Assembly: GCA_023261465.1 (NCBI GenBank)
Contig: JAHFOW010000017.1
Span: 1-24,439, forward strand
Length of the DNA stretch: 24,439 bases
Origin: Planctomycetota bacterium
GTDB lineage: Bacteria > Planctomycetota > Brocadiia > Brocadiales > Brocadiaceae
Reading direction: 5' to 3'
Translations under genes and position numbers: made by a program
Part shown: piece after piece, positions 6,742-13,440 of the stretch
Layout: every line of letters begins with the position of its first letter
Numbering within the stretch: the first letter of the stretch is position 1
Notes under the pieces: generated by a model
What the model was told of the DNA's origin: nothing
Database searches by the model: none
Seen by the model: the letters and a program-made list of their open reading frames with translations, nothing else

Positions 6742-7494
6742 ATGAAAAGCATGTTTTTCCAAAGTATTGTATCTAAAAAATTTTTACTTTTTACTTTTAT
6801 CGGGGCAATGGCTTGCCTCATGCCTGTTCAGCGACACGTCCACGCGGAGGGGCAATCAAAATTGAGCAAGGATTTTTTCGATGCCGTTGAGCCGATAAAG
6901 GTCAAAGATCCTTTAGCCATAGTACTCGGCGCAATGGATCGCGATGCGGTATTTACCTTTACCTATGCCGATGCCGTAAAACTGGCCGGACATTCCTGTC
7001 CCGCTGTCGCCGGCGCCTATAAATCAACGCAACTGGCATCAAAGGCATTATATGGCGACGATGTCCCCGTCAGAGGCAATATCAAAGTTACTTTCAGGGG
7101 CGCTGTAGATTACAAGGTGAATGGCCCTATATCTCAGGTGGTAACGTTCATCACAGGCGCTTCAGGGGAAAATGGATTTATGGGGCTGGGACCGAACAAA
7201 AAATACGGAAGATACAATTTATTGAGCTTTGATAAGGAACACGGGGCTGATCCAAAGGCAATCTGTTCGATCATCTTCCAGAGGGCAGATAACGGGAAAA
7301 AGGTAGAAGTTACCTACAGCATCGAACACGTACCATCCAGTGAACGCATAGATAAACTGATGCCTCTTGCGATCTCCGGCAAGGCGTCTGATGAAGAATT
7401 AAAGGAATTCGGCAATCTGTGGCAGGAACGGGTCAGGACAATTCTCGTCAATCCCCCGGAAGGGACATTTATTGTAAAAGAGTTGAAAGAATAA
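6742..7494 (+). CDS. Secreted FmdE-like domain protein
   Basis: A 250-residue exported protein. Residues 1 to about 36 form a signal peptide: Lys near the start, a hydrophobic core FLLFTFIGAMACLM, and a likely cut after VHA. The mature part contains FTYADAVKLAGHSCPAVAGA, with H84 and C86. It resembles the GHxCP...G motif of the FmdE family (named for the formylmethanofuran dehydrogenase operon; thought to bind metal). The C-terminal half (KYGRYNLLSFDKEHGADPKA and onward) is not recognised. I chose ATG 6742 because AAAGGA lies 9 bases upstream; an earlier ATG at 6724 adds six residues. The function is unknown. Export suggests a role in envelope metal or redox handling, but that is inference. 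It converges on another exported Cys-rich protein at 7594-7923. Confidence 0.65.
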   Translation: MKSMFFQSIVSKKFLLFTFIGAMACLMPVQRHVHAEGQSKLSKDFFDAVEPIKVKDPLAIVLGAMDRDAVFTFTYADAVKLAGHSCPAVAGAYKSTQLASKALYGDDVPVRGNIKVTFRGAVDYKVNGPISQVVTFITGASGENGFMGLGPNKKYGRYNLLSFDKEHGADPKAICSIIFQRADNGKKVEVTYSIEHVPSSERIDKLMPLAISGKASDEELKEFGNLWQERVRTILVNPPEGTFIVKELKE

Positions 7495-7540
7495 GCACAG
7501 TATTTTACAAGTTAAGAATTCGGCTACTCTTTAAACTAAT

Positions 7541-7568
7541 GTAGAGACGCAAGATTTTGCGTCTCTAC
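7541..7568. repeat. GTAGAGACGC palindrome, copy 2
   Basis: A 28-bp hairpin (GTAGAGACGCAA, 4-base loop, TTGCGTCTCTAC) followed by AATATTGAATTTCT, a variant of the ATTGAAATTCCTAT flank of copies 3 and 4. It lies between two convergent genes and could serve as a bidirectional terminator, although no strong T run follows. Confidence 0.9.
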
Positions 7569-7593
7569 AATATTGAATTTCTGAAACATCGAA

Positions 7594-7923
7594 TTAGTGG
7601 TGTTCTTCGCCGTGATGTTCCTGGTGCTTTTCACACTTTTCATCTTTGCAAAACTTGCAAGGGTCTTTCTTGTACTCAGATTCGCACGTCTTACAACATA
7701 CGGTAAACGATTTTCCCTCACACCCAACGGTTATACCCTTATCTTTCTCTACAGCCTTCCCACACACAACACATTTAGTATCCGTCTTTGCTTCGGCGGC
7801 AGCTTCTTTTGTACACTCCTTCTTGTCGCAACAACCTGCGGCAAAACCCGTCTTTGCAACCTGCGTGGTTACTAAGGCTAACGCACAACACACAACGCCA
7901 ATTAAAAATCCAAAACGCTTCAC
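7594..7923 (-). CDS. Small secreted Cys/His-rich protein with TRASH/YHS-like metal-binding core
   Basis: A 109-residue protein starting at GTG 7923, with AAGGAG seven bases upstream. Residues 1-29 form a signal peptide (MKRFGFLIGVVCCALALVTT, cut likely near FAA). The mature part carries cysteines at about 31, 32, 37, 51, 54, 68, 76, 77, 80, 89, 92 and 97. CVVCGKAVEKDKGITV followed by FTVCCKTCESEYKKDPCKF resembles a TRASH/YHS domain (CxxC, then a paired CCxxC). The tail is His-rich (HQEHHGEEHH). These features point to binding of a soft or transition metal outside the cytoplasm. The metal and the function are not known. It converges on the FmdE-like gene with a hairpin repeat between them. Confidence 0.75.
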   Translation of the reverse strand: MKRFGFLIGVVCCALALVTTQVAKTGFAAGCCDKKECTKEAAAEAKTDTKCVVCGKAVEKDKGITVGCEGKSFTVCCKTCESEYKKDPCKFCKDEKCEKHQEHHGEEHH

Positions 7924-8127
7924 TTATTTCTCCTTTCAAAAACAATTTAACACAAAGTTTTTACAAACCAACATAGTGGCAAAACGTTTTACCATTGTCT
8001 AAACAAAAAAAACTTCTTTAATGTTTCATGATATAAAATGAATTTAAACTAAACAATGAGAAACAACATATATTTCAATGCGTTCGTGTTTATTACTATT
8101 AAGCGTACTTGTAGCCGTTCTCTCTGT

Positions 8128-9060
8128 TCATTGATAATTAATCGATATACGATTTCGACCAGCGACTTTGCTCTGATACATAAGCCCATCTGCCCGTTTC
8201 ATCAATGCATCAACAGTATCATTATGCATCGCAAGGGTCGCTCCTATAGAAATGGTAACTCGAATAGTATTTGGCCCAATGGAAATACTAGATTGTTCAA
8301 CAAGCGCGCGAAGTTTATTAGCAACAGAATATAATACCTTCTCGTTGTTCGTTATGTTGACGGCAATGAATTCATCACCGCCCCAACGACCCACAATATC
8401 TGAGGCCCTCACATTATTCATTAACGTTCTTGCTATCGTCTTTAATACTGTATCTCCAATGCTATGCCCGTAGGCGTCATTAACCCCCTTAAAGTGGTCG
8501 ACATCCATAAAGAGGACGCCGAATGACCATCCATACCTGCTCATTTCATCAAATCTGCTCTGTAGTTTCATCTCAATATACCGCCTGTTTGCTAATCCCG
8601 TAAGCGGGTCGAGAAGTGCCATTCTTTCGAGTTCTTTCATTCTCTGGGCAATTGCTATTTTCGGTGAATTATCGTTGAATATTTCAGCCGCTCCAACAAT
8701 ATTACCCTGGGCTTCCTGTATAGGTATGGTACGCGCCAGCACAGGTATGCGATGTCCTTTTTTGTGAAGGAGATAAACCTCAAGCTCACGGGGAATCAAA
8801 TCGGCGATTGTCTTCGACAAAGGACACGTCGCTATGCAGAGTTGAATACCATTGTTATCAACATGATTAATATTATCGTTACACCTCTTCCCTATTACCT
8901 CTTCACTCCTATATCCGGTGATTGTCTCTGCGCCCTTGTTCCAGTAAAGAATTTTTCTATCGTGGTCTACAAAATATACCCCTTCATACAGGTTGCTCAG
9001 AATATTTTCATAAAAAATATTCCCGATAAAATATTTATGGTTTGACTTAATTTCGTCCAT
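8128..9060 (-). CDS. PAS-GGDEF diguanylate cyclase
   Basis: A 310-residue soluble protein that should make cyclic di-GMP from two GTP. A PAS domain spans about residues 15-130 (LSNLYEGVYFVDHDRKILYW). It contains a cluster of cysteines (GKRCND..., QLCIATCPL) seen in a subset of PAS sensors, which may bind a cofactor or sense redox state. The GGDEF domain follows at about 150-305: DPLTGLANRR, FMDVDHFKGVND and GRWGGDEF are all intact. RASD five residues before GGDEF is an inhibitory I-site, so product feedback is likely. No membrane segment is seen. The ATG at 9060 lies 4 bases after the stop of the FGE-fold lipoprotein gene, so the two are one transcript. The signal sensed is unknown. Confidence 0.93.
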   Translation of the reverse strand: MDEIKSNHKYFIGNIFYENILSNLYEGVYFVDHDRKILYWNKGAETITGYRSEEVIGKRCNDNINHVDNNGIQLCIATCPLSKTIADLIPRELEVYLLHKKGHRIPVLARTIPIQEAQGNIVGAAEIFNDNSPKIAIAQRMKELERMALLDPLTGLANRRYIEMKLQSRFDEMSRYGWSFGVLFMDVDHFKGVNDAYGHSIGDTVLKTIARTLMNNVRASDIVGRWGGDEFIAVNITNNEKVLYSVANKLRALVEQSSISIGPNTIRVTISIGATLAMHNDTVDALMKRADGLMYQSKVAGRNRISINYQ

Positions 9061-9064
9061 TTGA

Positions 9065-10435
9065 TCATTTTCCCTTTACATCTTTGGCACACCTTAATCC
9101 AAGTGAAACATTAAATAAATCTGGTTGTTCTGATTTTCTGGTAAAGGTTCTCGCCTGAAATGGCTTTGAGAATCGGGAGCCGCCTCGTATTGCGCGTCTG
9201 ACGCCTGTTTCAGGCCCTTTTGGATTTTTAGATGAAGACTCCTGATAATAGGTATCCAGATACCAGTCTGCGCACCATTCATAAACACTCCCCGCCATAT
9301 CATAACAGCCATAGACACTTTTCCCGCTCTCCACACTGCCCACCGGTTTCGGTTCCCCTGACAGATTACACCGGGAATTGTCCCACTCATTTCCCCACGG
9401 AAATTTTCTACCATCAGCGCCCCTTGCCGCTTTTTCCCATTCGGCTTCTGTCGGCAGCCGCTTTCCTGCCCATGCAGCATAAGCGTAAGCATCATACCAG
9501 TCAATCCTTGCTATGGGATAATCAGGGGTGTTGTAATACTCATTTTCCCAGAACCGCGGGGTATGGTCCTTATTGCTCGGTTCTCCTTTAAAGCACTTGC
9601 TGTGATCGTTTGTTTTTTTCATATAATTGAGAAATTCCCAATATTGCGCATTGGTTACTTCATAGCGGTCGATTTCGTAAGCGTCCAGGTATACCTTGTG
9701 CTCCGGGTACGAATCTTCCCGCGCCTCATCTGTCCCCATAATGAATTCACCCGCCGGTATAAGCACACTGTTGTATTTTTTCTTTTGTTCTGCCAGCGCC
9801 TTTTTCATAGAATCATCACGATTTTGAAATGTGGAAAGTACGCTGTTTCGTTTCTCCATAGCCTGCTTGAGCACAACGATATAACTCTGCACTTCGGTGA
9901 CATCGCTTGCATCCGGGGCAAGCACAATGTATTTTTGCAAGTGCTGAATAGCCTGCTCAACATTCCCTAATTTACCATAAAGCCAACCCATATTGTAGTG
10001 AAGCGCGGGGAAATCGGGATATGCCTCCTCTGCCTTCTTATAGGACTCGATAGCCTGGTCGTATGATTCCGCATCGCAGTAGTCGCAGCCTTCTTTGTAA
10101 TATTTTTTAGCCAGGTCTTTTTTTAACTTTAAGACATCGGCCTCCTGTGCGGGCGTTCCTGTAAAAGGAACAAGTTTCTTGCCATGTTCCCTGCAAAATT
10201 TTTCCCCTGCAGCGCCTTCCTTTTTACAATCCGGACAAATCAATTTTCCACTCGCCGCAACAAGCGTTGCCCCATCATCACCGCAGAATTTTGTATCCTC
10301 TGTGTAAAGTTTATTACACGTCGGGCATTTTCTGGTTAATGGTTTCTGTGCGGGTGTATCGGCAAAAAGACATGATGTTATCATAAAAAAAGACGCCAGT
10401 ATAAACACCAGTGATACGAGATGCGGTTTCTTCAT
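9065..10435 (-). CDS. Lipoprotein with zinc ribbons, TPR repeats and an FGE/SUMF1-fold domain lacking active-site cysteines
   Basis: A 456-residue exported protein. The N-terminus MKKPHLVSLVFILASFFMIT is followed by SC, giving ITSC, which fits a lipobox, so it may be lipid-anchored. Two zinc-ribbon-like pairs follow: CPTCNKLYTEDTKFCG (about 38-53) and CPDCKKEGAAGEKFC (about 68-82). TPR helices occupy about 110-190 (YDQAIESYKKAEEAYPDFPA, then NVEQAIQHLQKYIVLAPDA). The C-terminal half is a formylglycine-generating-enzyme (FGE) fold: LIPAGEFIMGTDE, YEVTNAQYWEF, RLPTEAEWEKAARG, YDMAGSVYEWCADW, IRGGSRFSKP, LGLRCA. In true FGE enzymes two cysteines follow the RGGS motif; here the segment is RFSKPFQARTF with none. 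Sulfatase activation is therefore unlikely, and a structural or binding role is more plausible. It is encoded just upstream of the diguanylate cyclase. Confidence 0.88.
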   Translation of the reverse strand: MKKPHLVSLVFILASFFMITSCLFADTPAQKPLTRKCPTCNKLYTEDTKFCGDDGATLVAASGKLICPDCKKEGAAGEKFCREHGKKLVPFTGTPAQEADVLKLKKDLAKKYYKEGCDYCDAESYDQAIESYKKAEEAYPDFPALHYNMGWLYGKLGNVEQAIQHLQKYIVLAPDASDVTEVQSYIVVLKQAMEKRNSVLSTFQNRDDSMKKALAEQKKKYNSVLIPAGEFIMGTDEAREDSYPEHKVYLDAYEIDRYEVTNAQYWEFLNYMKKTNDHSKCFKGEPSNKDHTPRFWENEYYNTPDYPIARIDWYDAYAYAAWAGKRLPTEAEWEKAARGADGRKFPWGNEWDNSRCNLSGEPKPVGSVESGKSVYGCYDMAGSVYEWCADWYLDTYYQESSSKNPKGPETGVRRAIRGGSRFSKPFQARTFTRKSEQPDLFNVSLGLRCAKDVKGK

Positions 10436-10468
10436 AAATTCCTTATCCTAAAATTTAACCTCTCTATG

Positions 10469-10498
10469 AAAAAGTTGGGTCTCGTTCCCCAACCCAAC
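10469..10498 (-). terminator. Hairpin terminator downstream of valS
   Basis: Read on the minus strand, GTTGGGT, an 11-base loop and ACCCAAC form a 7-bp stem followed by TTTTT. This is the form of a factor-independent terminator, 26 bases after the valS stop. The sequence also resembles a dispersed repeat seen in other bacteria (GTTGGG...ACCCAAC), so it may be a repeat that acts as a terminator. Confidence 0.6.
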
Positions 10499-10523
10499 CT
10501 ACAAAACTGAAATTCCAAAAATA

Positions 10524-13208
10524 TCACCCCAATCCGTTCAAAATAATTTTCACCTTCTGTATCTGTTCTAACAATTCTTTTTCACGATTCTGTTCCATCG
10601 TTACTACCTGCGCCGGCGCACGCGCAACAAAATTCTTGTTTTCCAGTTTCTTTCTCACTATCTGCAAATGCTCCTCCAGTTGCTGCAGGTGTTTTAACTG
10701 ACGGTCCTTTTCGGCATCCGGATTAATGATTCCTTCAAGCGGCACAAACGCCTGCACCTCGCCAATAACCTCTGATGCGGAATTCGGCGGCCTGGGAAGG
10801 TCTCTTCCTATTTCCAGACATTCAAGATTGGCCATTCGCTTGATGAGATTTGCATGTGGGTTTAAATCATGTTTCCCGTCCGCAGAGACAGAAATCACGC
10901 CGTTGAGCTTCTGTTTGTCCTTTATATTCATCTTGCTGCGTATGTTTCGCACCGCACGGATAACATCCTGTACGACAGCCATGGCGTCCTCAACACTTTG
11001 AAATTCATATCGCTTGTCAACCTTCGGCCAGCTATCAAGCATCAGGCTCTCAGCATACATCTCATCCTGAATATGAATGCTGTTTTCCGAAACCACGTCT
11101 TTTAAATTCTGCCACAATTCTTCCGTAATAAATGGAACAAAGGGATGAAGCAAATGGAGTATCCGATTAAACACCCGGGCAAGTACGGTCTGCGCAACCT
11201 TTTTGTCTACGGGACTTACCGGTTCATAGAGACGCGCCTTGACGATTTCCAGATACCAGTCGCAGAAGGAGTGCCAGAAAAAGTCATAGATTTTCATTGC
11301 TGCATCGTTGAACTTGAACTGTTCTAACGAAGCAGTGCACGAATCAATCGTTGCATTTAAACAACTCAGTATCCATTTGTCTTCAAACTGATAATTTTCA
11401 GGCCCGCTTGCAACATGAATTTTATGCTCATCTTCCAAATTCATCATAATAAACCGGGCGGCATTCCATAGCTTGTTCGTAAAATTACGCCCCATTTCAA
11501 ACTTGCTTTCCGAGAGCTTTACATCCTGCCCTTCCGTGGTGAGGATAATAATCGAGAATCGCACGGCGTCTGCCCCATAGCGCTCAATCATGAGGAGGGG
11601 GTCAATTCCATTGCCAAGCGACTTGCTCATTTTCCTCCCCAGTTCATCAAGGATAGTACCATGTATATACACATGGGAGAAGGGTATATTTTCCATCATA
11701 GCCAACCCCATCATGACCATGCGCGCTACCCAGAAGTATATAATACCTCTATCCGTCACAAGGGTGGACGTTGGATAATAATATTTCAATTCGGGCGTCT
11801 CTTCCGGCCAGCCCATCGTAGAAAAAGGCCACAGGGCAGAACTGAACCACGTATCAAGAACGTCCTCATCCTGCTTCAACTTTAAACTGCCGCATTTTGT
11901 GCATCTCTGAGGCGCACTGCGGGATACCATAATCTCATTACACTCCTGGCAATACCACGCAGGGATACGATGTCCCCACCATATCTGCCTTGAAATGCAC
12001 CAGTCCCGCACATTTTCAAGCCAGCTCAGATAAACTTTTTCCCAGCGTTCAGGAAAAAATGTTACCCGTTTTTTCTGTGTCGCTTCTATAGCGGCATTCG
12101 CAAGAGGACGCATCTTCACAAACCACTGGTCGGATATATACGGCTCAATAACCGTATGGCACCGGTAGCAGTGTCCAACGGAATGTTTGTGGGGATTAAT
12201 CATTTCAATATATTTTTTTAATTTCAGTTCTTCCACTAATGCATTCCGGCACTCAAAACGGTCCAATCCCTCAAAATCCCCTGCATTTTCATTCATAGCG
12301 CCATTTTCACGCATCACAACAACCGGCGTCAAACCATGACGCTTTCCCATCTCAAAATCATTGGGATCATGCGCAGGGGTAACCTTTACCGCGCCCGTTC
12401 CAAAAGACGGATCAACAAAATCATCCGCAATAATGGGCATTTCCCGTCCTGTCAGGGGCAGGGTGAGGAATTCGCCAATCATTTCCTTATAACGGTCATC
12501 TCCGGGATTAACCGCCACAGCAACATCGCCCAGCATCGTTTCCGGGCGCGTTGTCGCAACGATAAGGTACAGATGCGGCGCATCCCTGAATGGATACTTT
12601 ATATGCCAGAGATGTCCTTCATGTTCCTCGTGTTCCACCTCATCATCGGCCAGGGCTGTGCAGCATCGGGGACACCAGTTAATCATATATTTGCCTTTAT
12701 AGATTAACCCCTTTTCAAAGAGTCTCACAAAGGTTTCCTTTACCGCCGATGAAAGCCCTTCGTCCATAGTAAACCGTTCCCGCTGCCAGTCGCAGGAACT
12801 TCCCAGCTTCTTCAACTGCTTAATAATGGTTGACCCGAACTGATTCTTCCATTTCCAGACTTCCTCAATAAAACGATCCCTGCCCAGGTGTTCACGTTTG
12901 ACGTGCCGTGTTGCCAGTTCACGCTCAACCACATTCTGGGTTGCAATGCCTGCATGGTCTGTTCCCGGCATCCACAAGGCGCTATAGCCCTGCATACGCC
13001 TCCATCGGATTAAAACATCCTGGATAATGTTATTCAAGGCATGCCCCATGTGGAGCACGCCGGTAACGTTGGGCGGGGGAATTACAATGGTATATGGTTT
13101 TTTTCCGGCATCCGGAACGCTATGAAAACACCCTTTCTCTTCCCAGCGCCGGTACCATTTGTCTTCTATTTCTTTTGGATTGTATTGTGGCGATAATTTT
13201 GTCTGCAT
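10524..13208 (-). CDS. valS: Valyl-tRNA synthetase
   Basis: This class I synthetase charges tRNA-Val with valine and clears mischarged threonine. It has 894 residues, a normal bacterial length. The HIGH-class motif is HMGH at 53-56 (PPPNVTGVLHMGHALN) and the KMSKS motif is intact near residue 525 (GRKMSKSLGNG). The editing domain region carries TTRPETMLGDVAVAVNP and GTGAVKVTPAHDPNDFE. Two CxxC pairs (CQEC..., CTKCG) in the catalytic insert suggest a bound zinc. The C-terminus ends in the ValRS coiled coil (RQLKHLQQLEEHLQIVRKKL and onward). The ATG at 13208 has no clear ribosome-binding site. I looked for a T-box leader upstream and saw none. Confidence 0.98.
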   Translation of the reverse strand: MQTKLSPQYNPKEIEDKWYRRWEEKGCFHSVPDAGKKPYTIVIPPPNVTGVLHMGHALNNIIQDVLIRWRRMQGYSALWMPGTDHAGIATQNVVERELATRHVKREHLGRDRFIEEVWKWKNQFGSTIIKQLKKLGSSCDWQRERFTMDEGLSSAVKETFVRLFEKGLIYKGKYMINWCPRCCTALADDEVEHEEHEGHLWHIKYPFRDAPHLYLIVATTRPETMLGDVAVAVNPGDDRYKEMIGEFLTLPLTGREMPIIADDFVDPSFGTGAVKVTPAHDPNDFEMGKRHGLTPVVVMRENGAMNENAGDFEGLDRFECRNALVEELKLKKYIEMINPHKHSVGHCYRCHTVIEPYISDQWFVKMRPLANAAIEATQKKRVTFFPERWEKVYLSWLENVRDWCISRQIWWGHRIPAWYCQECNEIMVSRSAPQRCTKCGSLKLKQDEDVLDTWFSSALWPFSTMGWPEETPELKYYYPTSTLVTDRGIIYFWVARMVMMGLAMMENIPFSHVYIHGTILDELGRKMSKSLGNGIDPLLMIERYGADAVRFSIIILTTEGQDVKLSESKFEMGRNFTNKLWNAARFIMMNLEDEHKIHVASGPENYQFEDKWILSCLNATIDSCTASLEQFKFNDAAMKIYDFFWHSFCDWYLEIVKARLYEPVSPVDKKVAQTVLARVFNRILHLLHPFVPFITEELWQNLKDVVSENSIHIQDEMYAESLMLDSWPKVDKRYEFQSVEDAMAVVQDVIRAVRNIRSKMNIKDKQKLNGVISVSADGKHDLNPHANLIKRMANLECLEIGRDLPRPPNSASEVIGEVQAFVPLEGIINPDAEKDRQLKHLQQLEEHLQIVRKKLENKNFVARAPAQVVTMEQNREKELLEQIQKVKIILNGLG

Positions 13209-13298
13209 AATTTTATCTGCGAGAGAACCATACCTTCCTGATAATTTATTACAATAAACGCTCTAAACACTTCAACATTAAATAAGCCTTCGGCAATA

Positions 13299-13332
13299 AA
13301 CGGTTTAAACTGTTTAATCTGTTTAAACCGTT
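13299..13332. repeat. Perfect inverted repeat AACGGTTTAAAC / GTTTAAACCGTT
   Basis: Two 12-bp arms (13299-13310 and 13321-13332) are perfect inverted copies around a 10-base loop (TGTTTAATCT). It lies about 90 bases upstream of valS and downstream of the fusion gene. There is no T run, so it is not a typical terminator; an operator or a repeat remnant is possible. Confidence 0.6.
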
Positions 13333-13377
13333 ATAGGAATAAACCCCCGCGCTACGATTTGTATTGAAATTCCTATA
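13333..13377. repeat. Composite repeat remnant (CGCTACGA plus ATTGAAATTCCTAT)
   Basis: ATAGGAAT at the left and ATTCCTAT at the right are inverted copies. Between them lies CCCCGCGCTACGATTTG, related to the right end of the element at 22042-22095 (CCCTGCGCTACGAGATTG). The right arm ATTGAAATTCCTAT is the same flank that follows the GTAGAGACGC palindromes at 20735 and 22155. Confidence 0.55.
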
Positions 13378-13386
13378 CTCTAAATT

Positions 13387-13421
13387 AATCCCCCTTGGAA
13401 AAGGGGGACAAAGGGGGTTGT
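13387..13421. repeat. AATCCCCCTT...AAGGGGG...GGGGGTTGT repeat, copy 1
   Basis: A 35-bp element matching 23312-23346 at 33 of 35 positions. CCCCCTT and AAGGGGG form a hairpin, with a further AAGGGGG after it. It lies 20 bases downstream of the fusion gene's stop and could help end its transcript. Confidence 0.85.
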
Positions 13422-13440
13422 CCGTATCCTGGAACGTTGA

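Noticed and set aside
9094..9504. 136-codon minus-strand frame inside the FGE-fold gene
   Set aside because: It lies in another frame of a gene with clear family motifs; its sequence resembles no known protein.
13209..13440. Possible T-box or other leader upstream of valS
   Set aside because: No T-box core, specifier loop or terminator/antiterminator pair was seen; the region is explained by repeats.
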